This document shows positions 47,848 through 62,800 of a DNA stretch of 64,000 bases, piece by piece (the stretch's first letter is position 1; every line of letters starts with the position of its first letter). This DNA is from Patiria pectinifera (taxonomy: Eukaryota > Echinodermata > Asteroidea > Valvatida > Asterinidae), in the NCBI GenBank assembly GCA_029964075.1, contig CM057145.1:372001-436000 (forward strand), given 5' to 3'. The position numbers were made by a program, and so were the translations under genes. Under the pieces are notes generated by a model, which was given only the letters and a program-made list of their open reading frames with translations, made no database searches and was not told the DNA's origin.

Positions 47848-50800
47848 CTGCAAGAGAAGTGGTTTATAGCCTCGAATGTCATTAACCACTTCGTGCTGGG
47901 TTTATTCTTGCTGTAAGTTTTGAAATTTCAAATGACAAAATTTCCCAGCCAACTACTGATATACAGCCAAATGTCACAAATACTGATTTGCAAAAATGAT
48001 TTTAATATCGGAGTCTTATATAGCGTACGTATCTACCAACTATTAGGTACTCAAGGCGCTGGAGATATGTCTATTATTAAAGAAAGGTAAATCAAGTTTA
48101 TGAGAGATATGAGACCCATTATGTAGCACCTAAGGGTATACAAGGTGCTGCGGCGCATATTGCAGCCACTGCCAGAAACACCGGGGCAAACCCCTTCTCT
48201 TAGCGATAAGTGTTACTGGGTTCTTTAACGTGCATTACACAACACACAGGACCTACGGCTTTACGTCCCATCCGGAGGACGAAGCAATAATGGTAAAGTG
48301 CCTTGCTCAAGAGCACAAGCACCATGTTCCCACGGGTCAGAATTCGAACCCATGTACCACGACACACGAGTCAAACACCGTAACCACTGGACCACAGCAC
48401 CCCATTTTACAGTATTTGTACGATATTTCTTGCCGAAATCTCATATGTTTGATACTCCAGCGTGTGCACTGGAGCGTAAATTGTACAAAAGGCCATGCAC
48501 AACGGCCCACACAGTGGTCAGCACATGGTCTGCCTTCACAGACTTTGTGTGTGTGTACAAAAGGCCTAGGGGATCGTGTTTAGAAGTCACCCGGAGTGGA
48601 GTTCAGGCAATTTTTACGTCTTAATCTGTCATCAGCCGTGCCTGTGTACAAAAACAGCCAGTGCGTGCTATCACGACCTATGTAAAATCCAATATGTAAA
48701 TTATTTGAATATTTTGAAATGCCAATCCGATATCACAATGACTGAGCACAATGTTTTATGCATTTCAGCAAAATACATGATTTTAGAAAGTAATTGCTGG
48801 CTGGAATTGTGGTTCACAAAAACATGATTTAAGAATGAAGATAAAACATTAAACTCATCCGTAGGGATCCGTAAGTCCCTAACTAAAGTTCATACATTAC
48901 TTGAATACTTGTACGTACCTTGAAAGGTCTTTTCAGGTCAGGCCTTTTCCAGCGTAGGTACAGAAGGCCGAGGATGGATGCCAGGATGGTACTCCAGGTC
49001 ACTAAAGAGAAGCAGTTGATCAGTCTACCGATGTCGTTGGACGTCAGGAATATTAGACCAAACGCAGCCTGGACCAAAAAACAAGAGCTCACTTAAGACC
49101 TTTTTCTTATCCAGTAGAAGTAGGAGTAACTGAAACATTTGATACGTTGAAGCAACGTTTTTAGACGGTGTTAGAATAACTTGGCTGTGGCTTGCAATAA
49201 GTCTGCTCGGTATCTCGATGAAGACTGAGATCAGGTTGGCATAGCAGTACTTTCCTGGCCTTCCATTGCTGTGACCCGGGTTCGAATCCCACCTTGGCCA
49301 ATATGTGGATTGGGTTTTCATGCAATCCCTACCTCATTCCGTGGGTTTTCTCCAGAATATTCCTCTGGGCTTTTCCTCCCACCTCTAAAGCTGAAATTTC
49401 TTCTCACTGTCTTCTCTCTAAGTTGGTGTGATGTTTCCCCCTTGATGCTTTGCCGACTAATAATAATAATAATAACTGTATTTATATAGCGCTTCTTGCC
49501 AGAGGATACAAAGCGCTTGGGAGAGAATGCAACCAAGCCAGGTAATGAAGTATATGAACATTATGAGACCCATTATGTAGCACCTTATAAGGGTTTACAA
49601 GGTGCTGCGGCGCATAATTGCTGCCACTGCCAGAAACACCGGGGCAAACCCCTTCTCTTAGCGACAAGTGTTACTGGGTTCTTTAACGTGCATTACACAA
49701 CACACGGGACCTACGGCTTAACGTCCCATCCGAAGGATGAAGCAATAATGGTAAAGTGCCTTGCTCAAGAGCACAAGCACCATGTTCCCACGGTCAGGAT
49801 TCGAACCCGTGTACCACGGCACACGAGTCGAACACCGTAACCATTGGACCACAGCGCCCCACGACTATTATGATATAGATACAAAAGTAGTGCAAGTCAA
49901 AGGTCATACGGGATCAAATCACTGACGTGTTGTTACATTAACGCCCAGTCTGCTCGTAATTAACACACGAGCGTTGTGCGACCATCTCCTTGCGTGTTCA
50001 TGTGCCATTGATGAGCGAATGATCGAAACGACGTAAAACGCAAAACTGGCACTAAATCACCCCTTACGAAATTAATGGATTCGCCCGTGCATCGCGCAAG
50101 CTGTTTTTTGAAGAAAGTACGATCGTATATTTGATGTTTTGACGTTACTACTCGTTTTAATCACAACAATCTGATAAGTTTTGTTGTAAAAAAAAACTTA
50201 TTTATTCTTAGGACAAAACAAATCAGCACCTGTTGCCACAAAGCAAGATTTGTAGCGCTCCAGTCAGACGCCACATGGTGGGTTGCATACTCTCTCAAGT
50301 GCTGCGGGAAAATGTTGTCATTCGCCAGCACAGGCATGACAGGCTGATGCCGGGCTATGCGCTAACTTGCCGGCAGCAATTCCCGGTGTTTATTTCTCAT
50401 CCTCAATGTTCATATTTCTTGCCAATCATGATCATCATGTTCATGTGCCATTGATGAGCGAATGATCCGTGACACATATCATTGTGTGCATGCGCAGTTG
50501 AAATACCAAACTGGCTTATTGTCTTTTCCTTTGAGCCGTTGCTGTTCCCGTGGGTATACTTACAACAAACAGTAACGCAGGTGCAGGCGTTTTTCTCTGG
50601 ACTTGTATCATACCCAGAATGCTTGGGAACTGTCCCTTGCGAGCACCGACCATGCACGTCCTGCAGTCACACAAATCGTAGGAGAATCCATTTCAGCAAT
50701 TTAAAAACAAATTTACAACCAAGTTTTACAAGACCAAGACAACTATAGACCTTTATCATGCTGCCACCATTTCAGTCATGTTCTCTGTATCCTATAGCAG

Positions 50801-53800
50801 TGCTAAATGATGTTTTTTTGTGCACAAAGGAACCAGACTATTTTTTCCTTCCAGCCTCGCTTTGGTTACATTGATTTGAATAGGAAAAATTCAAGATGGC
50901 CGCAACATGATAATGGTCTTATTGTAAGTACTATTAAGGTCGGTTCATACTGGTCGCAATATCGAAAGGGAAAGAGAATTTGTGACGTTAGGGCAAGTTT
51001 TCATGCTTCAAATTCGCAAAAAGTTAAACTCCGGCGAATTTCGCAAATACTTCGTGACGTCAAATTTGCATTGCATTCACATAAAGTATAAACCGGCAGA
51101 GCTATATTAAATTACTAGAGCGCTGACTCAAAATACAAAGTGATGCCTGCTGGGCGCAGCCATATTTGTGCACAAACCTATGGAAAACTCGAAATCGTGT
51201 ATGGCTTTTGTACGGTTATTTGCATATCTGCGTTTGCATTCTATAAATGTGCCTTATTGAAGTTGATACGCTCAAAAATGCAGAATCAGTATTAAAATGA
51301 GCATTTCATTTTGCTCTGCACAAACAAGGCAAACGCTTGTGCGTATCCGCTGTACAGGTCATTTTTGCCATGATATTTTTAACCGTCAGGAAGAACAGTT
51401 GTTGCGTATGTTGTGCTGCACGTTGCATTTAAGAGTACACTTTCAAAACTCGCTCCATCTAATTTCATTATGTTCTACAAACATGCACATGAATTCAAAA
51501 TGTCTGCGCGCAGGCCAGCTCCAAAGTACCGGTATCTCAGTGTGAAAGAATGAGTACTTGGCACTCTTGTAATTTCATTTACTATACCTCATACATATTC
51601 ATGATCGAGAGCCGAACGTTCACTGGTCAATTCACCATCACGTGCCAGATGTTATTCTTGCTGTTTACCAAACGCGTGCGCGAGGATTCACGCACATTGT
51701 AAATACGCATGCGTAGTAGACTGTCGCATGGGTTACCCGTGCGACAGTTTACTACGCATGCGCTTTACAGAGCAATCGAGAAACTGTCGCACGGGTGCAG
51801 TATGCACGCGCGAACATCGCACAGGAGAGATGCATGGTTGCACGGTTCGCGTAAATGTTAATTTCCAGAGCTCAATGATGCCGTACTGGAGAAAATGTAT
51901 AGACCGTGTAAAGATGTCTCCTGTACAAAAGAAAGTAATACACATTGCAAACAACTGTATTTACAACTGTAGTAACTGTATTATATTGCAAACGAACCGA
52001 ACTAGTAATTGAAGTTGAATCTTTTGGTGAGCTGTACAAGTTTCCCCGAATTTTGTTTTAGGTGCATAATAATAAAACAAAATTCGGCAACTGAATATGT
52101 ATGAGGTATAGTAAAACAAATATAACATGGTTTATTTCGGGTGGACAGTCGATATTAGCTCCCCTCGGTATTGGAAGTTGACAAACTAGTTCCCGAGGCG
52201 AATAGTTTGTCAACTTCCAATACCTTGGGGAGCGAATATCGACTGTCCACCCTCAAACCATGTTATATTTGTATAATAGCTCAATGGAACAGGCCTTCAC
52301 CTGAAATAACAAACCAGTATCTTCTTCAAAATACTGGCCAGCCGTCACTACATCTGGTTTCTTGGTTTATAGCTGCCAAAGTTCCGAGTTTGAGTTAGAT
52401 TAAAGGCGCAAATAAATGCTGTTATAATCAAATCCATTAGTGTTGCCCTTGGTCCTGTGACCCACCTAGAGCCTTTCAGCAGTCCTGCATTGAGAGCTCC
52501 CACCATGGATATGGAGACAGCTATGGGCATGATCCAGGAAGCGTCACCCAAGACCTTCTTACCAAATGTCTGCGATGAACAAAATGGGAAAAGTATGATT
52601 AATTACAGCCTCGACTCCATGGGCTGCGTGCGGTGCCTTCATTAACTCCTGGCCGTATAGAATGAAAAAACGATGCTCATTTACTATCCAGAGCATACTG
52701 CGCACTGATTTTGAAGGCTGCACATATCATGTCACAACACGTATAAACACGTTTTTTCAAGACTGTGCGATGCCAGTCTGCCAATACGGAGCCCGGAAGC
52801 ACCTTTTTTCGCAAAAAACCTTGTACCTGCGTTGTAAAAGGGACGACGTCGAAATCTCATCTTTGAAAGATTTGATTCAACAAAAAAACACAAAAAAAAC
52901 AAATCACCGACCCAAAATAACCCGAGTATCTGGCTTGGATAACTGTGTACATTCTTTGTGCCTGAAGTTACTATCGTGTGAAAATCGCCGTCTCAGTAAA
53001 GAATCAAACCATACATTGTAAGTATCAGTGAAGACTCAATAACTTTGTCTACTGGTGGGGCCTACATGCATATACATCATATACACCTACACTGTACGTG
53101 ATAGACCACAAACCACATGATGCACATTCGTGTGGTAGGTTGGCATTGGTCGTATCGGGCAGCACGGCATGAATTTCCAAATTGTTTCGGTTTATTTTGG
53201 CTTATTTCGGATTTTTCACAAGATAGCTTAACCGACCTGACCCGAATCGAAAATTGCAAAAGCAAAACCGAAATGGACCCAACCCGACTGAAATGATGGG
53301 AAAACTGTCCCAACCCGACCTGACTGGATTCATTTTCTGATCGGGTCGGTTTCAGATCCGGTTTGCACAGCAACACTAGTGTTGGATAATGTTAGATTCC
53401 GTAGGGTTAAGGAACCGTACTTACAAAGGCTACAGCTTTGGATTGAAGCATTTCCTGTGGATTGAGTACAGCAAGATAGGCAATGTTGACCAGTACATTG
53501 ATGACTGTCACCAGTGGTAGGGAAACAATGAGTACTATGGGCAGGTCTCTGTTAACAAGAAAAGCAAACAACCTCTCAGTTTATCATTTGTGCACAACTA
53601 ACGCATGCCGTAAACACCATATTTAAGAACAGACCCGAATATACATGTACAGCTTAGGCCCCCCAAAAAAGTCTCCAGTTTCTGGTATGGAGCTTGCCCA
53701 AAAAGTGGTGCGGCGACGCGGCTTTTTTTTTTTTTTCACCTGATTTTTTTGCTTCAAATGTTGGCTGATGACTGCAAATGGTGCCCGACTAAACTTAGTG

Positions 53801-56800
53801 CAAATATATGGGAGTCCAGAGAGGCCACATAAAGCTTATTCTCGACCATAACCCAATCTAAAAACACGTTAAAATTGTGCAGCAGCAGGATTCCAGTCAA
53901 ACCAGTGAGTTTGGCGGTTTTGAGACATCATCTTTCATTGAAAAAAAACCTTTTTCATTTTGCCAACGCGCATGGCTACGGCGACGCGCACGCATACAAG
54001 AAACCGGAGACTTATTTTTTTTTGGCCTTATACTCGGGTTTTTGACTGAGCCTGTACCAGAATTTCAGCTCTCTCTTTTCTCATAGTTTAAGCCTAACTC
54101 CCTAGGAGGTGTGCAAAATTATATTGAAATTGGAGGATTCAGGACTGTTAGGGTTCCCTTTGGGGGAGTTTATTACTGATCATACATGTATATGCCCACC
54201 ACCAGCAGGAAACAGTTATTATCAATTGATTCAATAGTTTTGCCTAAATCTTTTTTGAGTGGGCTAAACGCACACAGATTTTTGATAAATATACTATTCA
54301 GTGTAATATCTGCTCATGTCCAGTAAAGAAACCATCTACGATTCTTTTTGTTTTTTGAAATTGGTGAACAGACAACAGAAATCATACACAATGATCTGGT
54401 ACACGGTACCCCGTGGAGACACACGGGTAGGTATAATAGGGAATAAAAGATGGTATATGTCGCCACCGGGCAATTTCTGTAGGTGAATACATGTATGTCT
54501 CCACAAGGTATATCACGAAAATGGATTTTACTCAGAATCTAGGAATTTCCAAGGTGTCTTGATCTGTTGCAATTGGAAGTATTTTATGTAAGGGATATTA
54601 CATGCAAGTCCAAATTTCAACCCAAGAAATTAATTCTGGTGAAAATCGGAGCACGTTGAAACTAGATTTTCAAACTTAAATTTGTTAGTACACAAGAACA
54701 AAGAAATGTCTCCACAAGGATACAAATTCCAGTACGTGTGCACGGTGAATGTGTGTGGGCGGGCCGTCACAGCGTTATGGGGAAGTTTTTTATTGTTAAG
54801 CAAATTAGGACCTAGTTGTGGGGACTTTCTGCTGTCCCCATAGCATCTTCTGTCCCCATAGTACCATGGGACAACACGTATGTAATCCCACAGTTACGGA
54901 ACAAGTATGTGTGTGTCCTGAGAGGATGACTGGCCATGCACCTGTGGTTTGGTAAATTGCCTGCACCCGATTTCATCAAACTCTTCGTAACTTACGATGC
55001 ATCGCAGCGCTGCGACGCGTCGTATCTCTACGATGCGTCGCAGCTGGATGCGTCCTGCGATCCATTTCACTAAACATGTCGTAAGTGTGAGGCGTCGTAG
55101 GTGTATTTATAGCACAACTCGGTGACTGTTTTATGTCTTCAGTCAGCGTACAGTAAATAGTCGTCTGATATTCAACAAAGAGTCGTCGGATCTCAGCTCG
55201 AAATTTGTTAAAACGTAAAACAAAATGGCGGCTGTGCGATGCAATTTTGAAGGAAAACAAGCTCTCATTGGACTGTATAGCTACTTTGAAATTTCAACTC
55301 TAATATTCCGGTCTAATTCATAATTATTCAATGAATTTTCTATTTACAACTTTACACACATTGCCCTGGTATTATAATTTCGTTAATGTAATGTTTGTGG
55401 CATAAAACTGGCTTAGAAATGACTCTTCTTATTTTGCGATGACCAGTAAACACGTCGTAACTTGCGACGTGTTTTAAGCCGTTGTCAAGGAACTTACGAC
55501 GCGTTCAACACATCGCAACTTTAGTGAAATGGAAGATACGACGTGTCGCGAGTTGCGACGTGTTACACGTCGTAACTTGAGTTGCGAAGCGTTGCAGCAC
55601 TTCGTGAAATCGGGTGCAGGAGATAGTAACCAGTAATGTTACAGGGGACTGTGTAAAGGATAAACAACAAAATCCTGGTATGAAAAAGAACATGTACTTT
55701 AAAAGGGAAAATCACCTCAAGCTTGTAAATTTCACCATTTTTGTTTTATCAGGCATAAATATTAATCCCTTGCACTACAACACCTCCATATCAAGAGCAT
55801 TGCCACATGGAGGAAGATGATTAGTTGATGTTGATTACTGAAACTCAGACAGAACTCACCTTACAGGATTAGTTAGCTCCTCAATGAGGAAATTCAGTAT
55901 GTTCCTGAAAGGCAAAATAAGAAAAAGAAAAGAACAGGTTACAAATATAATGTATACAAGTTTAATTCCTCAAAGGTGGGGTGTATGTGGTATTTGTTTT
56001 TAAATTTCACTCCAAGATATTGAATTTTTATTCATAAGTACCCTAACTAGGACAGTTTACCCATTCCTATTGGTCAAGAGCCTGTCTTGATGACAAAAAG
56101 CTAACTTGTCACCTGAAATTTGAACTTCTATGATGTATTAACGCTACAATCCATCGTTGGAAATTTCCATTAGTAGTTCGTTATTTTATTTGGCGAAGCG
56201 CGCGGAAGCTGGCCATCTGTTGTGTCCTTGGGCAAGCTACATCCCCCCACTGGCCTCTCTCGACCCAGGAGTACAAATGGGTACTGTCATTAGCTGGGAA
56301 GTAACCTGCCATGGACTGGCATCCTATACAGGGGAAATAGAAATATTTTCAGCCATTTCATGCTACTGAAACTGGAGATAAACGCTGGCCTCATGGGCCA
56401 CATTGGCTTGTGACAGACTGTACTTTTTTAATATTGTGCAAAAACATGTGTAAGAGGAAACTACTGTATTTTTTTTACACTTTTCTTTAGTTTCTAACAG
56501 CCGAGCAAGGGGACTTAAAATGAGACGTACCATCCACCATATGCAAACAACGCTGCATAGAACGCGACTGCCACTGAACCCGGAGCTGTGTGCAGTCCTT
56601 CGATCGGCTCAAAACCATTCACAAAAGCAGCTGTATTCCCTGAAGGTAAAAATAAAAGGGTACAATACACACATTCCAGCTTTTCCTAAGCTTGACGTAG
56701 AAGGCAAGGCTAACCCTTGCTCTACCTACACTTGTTTTCTCGAAGCCCTGCAACGAGTCGTACGCAACTCGCGACGCGTCAAATGATCCATTTCATGAAA

Positions 56801-59800
56801 CTTGCGATGTGTTGAACATGTCGTAAGTTCATTGACAATGGCCTAAAACACGTCTCAAGTTAACGACGTGTCTGTGGTCATTGCAAAATCAGAAGCGTTC
56901 TTTTCTTAGCCATTCTTATGCCATAAACGAGACTATAATACCGAGACAATGTGTGTAAAGGTGTGAATAGAAAATACTTGAATAACTACAAATTAGCGTG
57001 GAATATAGCAGTTGAAATTTCAAAGTACCCACGAGTACAGTCCACTGAGAGCTTGTTTTTTCTCTAAAATTGCATCACACATCCGCCATTTTGTTTTACA
57101 TTTTAAAATTTTTCGAGAGGAGACTACACAACTCTTTGTTGAATATCAGACGGCTATTTACTGTATGCTGAATGAATTCATAAAACAGTCACCGACACTT
57201 AAGGCCAAAAAAAAAAAGTCTCCGGTTTCTGGTATGGAGCTTGTCCAAAAAGTGGTGCGGCGACGCGGCTTTTTTTTTTTTTTACCCGACTTTTTTGCTT
57301 CAAATGTCGGCTGATGACTGCAAATGGTGCCCGACTAAACTTAGTGCAAATATATGGGAGTCCAGAGAGGCCACATAAAGCTTATTCTCGATCATACCCC
57401 CATCTAGACACACGTTGAAATTGCGCAGCAGCAGAATTCCAGTCAAACCAGTAAGTTTGGCGGTTTTGAGTCATCATCTTTCATTGAAAAAAAAACTTTT
57501 TCATTTTGCCGACGCGCATGGCTACGGCGACGCGCGCGCATACCAGAAACCGGAGACTTTTTTTTTTTGGCCTAAGGCCAAAAAAAAAAAGTCTCCGGTT
57601 TCTGGTATGGAGCTTGTCCAAAAAGTGGTGCGGCGACGCGGCTTTTTTTTTTTTTTTACCTGACTTTTTTGCTTCAAATGTCGGCTGATCATGCTGATGA
57701 CTGCAAATGGTGCCCGACTAAACTAAGTCTTAGACTAGTGCAAATATATATGGGAGTCCAGAAAGGCCACATAAAGCTTATCCTCGATCATAACCCCATC
57801 TAAAAACACGTTAAAATTGTGCAGCAGCAGGATTCCAGTCAAACCAGTGAGTTTAGCGGTTTTGAGACATCATCTTTCATTGAAAAAAAAACTTTTTCAT
57901 TTTGCCGACGCACATGGCTACGGCGACGCGCGCGCATACCAGAAACCGGAGACTTTTTTTTTTTGGCCTAAGACATGTTTTGTGAAATGGATCGCAAGAC
58001 GTGTCGCAGTTGGGATCGACACGTTGCATTAGCATCGTTACGATGAGTTTCTTGAAATCGGGCGCAGATCCTCTTGATCCCCTGGACAAAAAGTGGCTCG
58101 CCCATGTTTTTTTGCACAGCCCTCCAAAATCTGCCAGTGTATTTTGGGGGTGAACCACAGCACACTGCAAGAACTGCCAAAGGGTATTGACAGAAAGCTT
58201 GACCATATGCTGCCAGGAAACTCTTTGGTTAGCAACTGTGTGACCAAAGTACATGTACATGTAAACAATTAAGTCTGTGGTGGGATCCCTAAGCCCAAAT
58301 CCCTCCAAACTAGCACCTCTGGCATGTTTAGTTTGTGGTTTTTAGTATGTTATTTGTTTTTAACAAAAGAAATTTATACAAAGTGGAATTTGTTATAAAA
58401 TAATTTGAACAGAGGGATTTCAACCTCTTACCCTGAGCCAGTTTGACCAGTCCCGTCATGATAATGACCAGCAATGCTAGAACAACAAGTCCCGTGCAGA
58501 CTCCCTGGGCACGAGTCACCCATTTCACACTGTAGATGTTCAGGAATGTTACCAACACTGAAACAAATAATACAAAAAAAAATAGAGCAAACATCCATCA
58601 ACAGCTCAGTAAGTTAAGCTATTCCAATTCGGGCTTTTCACAATGCGGTGCGCCACCAAGAGTTCGCCATGGAAGAGTCCATTTTCAACTTTACGGTCGA
58701 CAAAACATGGCCCACTGAATGAGTGTCAGTAGACAACTATATTTGTTATACATGTAGATTGGGGCATAGTGTTGTGCTGCCTAACAAAAAAAACACCATA
58801 TTGATAACAAGAAAAGAAAAAGGCAAACAGATACTCGAATCATACACTTGCAAAACTACTGACTGGAAAAAACGAACAATTTTAAATGTCCAGCGCTGCA
58901 AATTTGTCGACCATCTCCCACAATGCACTGGGAAAAATGAACTCTCCGCGGCAAACTCTTGGTGTCGCACTGCATTGTGAATCGCCCGAATTGGTCGATA
59001 GCCTGTTACATGGGGGTGGTTTAAATTGCCTTTTAAACACCACTGAGCATGCTGAGAAATGTGTAAAGGATTCATGAGATGAATTTTCTAAGGGAACACA
59101 TTTGGTGCAACTTTCTACTCCTCTTAAAATATGAAAACTATTTGACATCCCTTTTCAGTAAATTTTATTTTAAAAAGTACTTCTTTTGGTGCTGAAATAG
59201 CTGGAACATTGAGGTTTCTGCCTGAAATGACATCACACTTCTGCTCATGAGTATATGAAATTCGCATTAGCATGAAAACAAACTTTAAAAAGGCGCCAAA
59301 ATATTCTGGAAAATGGCAAAACGAAAATTGAGAATAAGGTAAATTGGACATCAAGAAACATGTTCAAGGATGGCAATTAAAAAAAAGGTTACATTAGCCT
59401 TTTAAAACTGACCACATTCCCCTGAACTCCACGCCATCAGTGCATGATCAGTGTAACCAGGCAGCCACTCAAGTTTGGAAGATGGCATATTCCATTTATT
59501 ATTTTACTTATCAGTGGCAGCATGGCAGCTGTGCGCAGCCAGAACTGTGAAACTTTTCTTTTACAACAGACTTATTACATGTACTCTGGTCAGTGGCTAG
59601 AACAAATCTGACCCCAGCTAAGCTGGACCACAGGATGTTTGGCTGTGCCTCACATTCCTGGGCAAACCACACAGGGATTATGAATAAACCCAGGGGTGAA
59701 AAAAAAAAGTAACTACTGTAGAGAAATACCCGTACCTAATGAATAATAATGAGGTAGTGCCAGTGGGTATGGAGGTACATGTACATCTGGCAGACATTGG

Positions 59801-62800
59801 CAGAGGATTGGAATGTGGATACCCCCCCCCCCCCAAAAAAAGAACAGATTTTCCCACAGTGGTCCTCGGATAAAATACATTTTAACAAAAAAATTGAACA
59901 GCACAGAATGTACATAAAACAAAGAAAAGAACATAATAACTTCAATACTTGGAACATGCTTTAAAACATTTATAAATAATCCAAAATTTGTGAAAAATCT
60001 ATCCCACTGAATTTTCAGAAAAGAGGGGAAACACATGAAAGGGCCATAAGGCCTGGAATATATGCCCAATTGGGCTTCAAAATGCATTTGAAATGAAATT
60101 ATTTTAAATGGAAAGAACATTAAAAAATAGATTGTAAACGTCCACATAACTTTCCTTTAGAAACTGGGTGTTTTTGTGATATGGAGAACCATGCAAGAAC
60201 AAATTTCGGGGTTAATTTTGTCCCGAAAAATCAAGCTGTTCATCAGTGCTACATGTAATTCCAGACGCACTGTGGTCATCTCAGCGGACGAGTAAGAAAT
60301 AACATTTGTGTATTGGTGCTTTGTGTAATTTACACGTATGTGACACACACAATGTGTATTGTACATTGAATGCAAACGACAGGAAATACGTGTAACGGTT
60401 AATTACAGATAAGAGTTGCGAACTCATGAATTTTCGAAGTACATTTTCTACAAGTAAATCATTTTTTTCTTGGAAAGTAGACAAACCAAGCTTTCATAAA
60501 CAGTTTTTGCTTTACTTCTACCGCACTTGGATTTATTTTTATCAAGGAATTGTTCTGATATTTCATTTCAAACTCTGTCACAGTTTACCCATTTGTTAAG
60601 TTTTTTTGTCCCATCTGTCACATTTTTTCAATCACCTCCCGCTTGAAAAAGTTGAACATACATTTTTTGTAGACTCTTCTGTGTTTTTCAATATACTACA
60701 TGTCCATAAAAATAATAAATGCTTGTGCCTACATGTACATTCATTCAGCACTTAAAAATGTCACATTTTGCCCATCTATATACATGTATATAAGAGAGAA
60801 GTTTACTCGGCCTGCGAGACGATGTTTGCTCATGAAAGGATCCGAGACCGCGGGCTCACGCGGCGCCAAAATCGCTCCACGTCCGTGGAAAAATGCGGAG
60901 GGTGTCTTCCGCCGGGTCGGACGCTTCGGGTCGTCCTTATTTTCCCGTACGGACCGGCGATCCGTTTCGTCGATTTTTCGTGACTGCATTTTGCACAGGA
61001 ATTTGCCGTCGTGTGCGCTTTCACGTTGACTGCCTGGCCGCCCCCCGTGCTGGCTTTTCTGCGTGTCTAGACTGTGCGAGGTCAGCGCGGCCAACGTAGG
61101 GGTTTCGTTTACGTGTTCTACTCGGCCGTTCGGCAAAAGCGTTCACCAAACGTTAGTATGGGGTGACCTTGGTAAAATATTTTTTGTCCATGGTGCGTGG
61201 CCACTAAGTGTCCCTATTCTTTCATATGCTTTGCTTGCCGCCCCTGCGCCGAGTGCAACGAGTACTCAGAAGGACTATACATTAGTATGCCTAGCGCGGT
61301 CTGACCAATCGAAAGTCTACACTGCGTGGCACTTTCCGGCTATGCGTAAAACCGTCACTGGCAACGCGTACTGCAGCTGGCTCCACACCCTGGAAACGAG
61401 GTTGAGTCTACGGTGCTCGCTATTTGAAGCGCAAGCATGTGACGTCGCTTGATAGAGTGCTGTTGCTTCCATAATGTGTTTACAGCTCCATGCTTCCACT
61501 ACCAAGGCTGAGCGTTGTGAGTTTGCTGCCCGCACGTATAATTCAGTGTCGCGTTATAATTTCGGGGGCCTGTTTGGGGTCAACGAAGGATCGATGCATT
61601 GCTTCAAATATCGCGATCTTAAACGAAGTCACAAAAAAATCGACGAAAAAGTGTCCGCCCCGGCGGAAGACACCCACATTTTTCCACAGACGTGAAGCCG
61701 CGGTCTCGGATCCTTTCAGAAGCAAACATTTCTCGGAGGCCGAGTAAAACTTGCTCTTATATATAGATGGTTGAACCCACTTGAATAAAAGTTTAATCAC
61801 AGACGGTCTCGCAAATTGTAAGAAGTTTCAAGTTTACGTTTGTTGAAGAGTCCAATACTGAAACTTAATTATGACCTTCCTCCATGATTCAGACCGTTTG
61901 TAATTTTATGGTAACACTCAACATTTTCATTTTAAATGACACCTTCACGTTTCATTGCATTATGATTTATTGTCAAACTGTACAATCAGCCTTCGCCTGT
62001 GTACTACAGTAACCTTTTCACTACGTTTTCCAAATGCGACTGCCTCACAAAAAGCCAATTTAACAGACCAACGGCAACATTTACAGACAGTTGCCATGGT
62101 ACATAATTGTCATGTACGTAAATCGACGGGGGACAGGGGGAACCCCCCCCCCCCCACACACACACACACATTTTGAGGGGGCACATTGTTTGGTCCCCCC
62201 CCCCCCACACACACACACTTCTTCTTCCCCGAATAAAAATATTGTAGCCTACAATAATGATTCTATTGCTCAGAATACATGTAGTTGATTCAATTACTCC
62301 AAACTCAAAACTTTCACAGATGATCTTTTGCTCAAATTGGTTTTAGTGATCAGAAATTGCCTCAGATCACACCACAGAAATTGCTATTCTTTAACTGCAT
62401 GTCTCCCCAACTATATCCCCAATTTACATTTAACTCCCCACATTTTCATCCCCAACACTACGCCCTACCCGATCTATGATCGGGTAAACCAGCTTGTTTG
62501 TTACATTTTTGTCCCGTCTGTCACATTGTTCAATCACCTGTTGAAAAAAAATTTGAACATTCATTTTTTTTAGACTCTTCTGATTTTTTTTAATATACAA
62601 CATACATACGGTACTACGTGTCCTTCTTAAAAATAATAAATGCTTGGGCCTACATTTATTCAGCAAAACCCACCTGTCACGCGTCTGTCACAACATTTAA
62701 TAATGAGCCTGGTGTTTCTAGTTCTCTGTTTTGAATTACTGAGTAAAACGTTCACTGATTATTGGCATAAAAGTAATTAACTTTAAAAGAAAAAAAAAAA

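Larger units (their letters stand above)
56745..58067 (+). mobile_element. Inverted-repeat element A, copy 3, interrupted
   Basis: The left end is degraded (CCTGCAACGAGTCG) and the right end reads AAATCGGGCGCAG. The element is split near 57200 by two element-B copies occupying 57203-57968. Sequence resumes at AGACATGTTTTGTGAAATGG, which matches copy 1. Confidence 0.8.
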
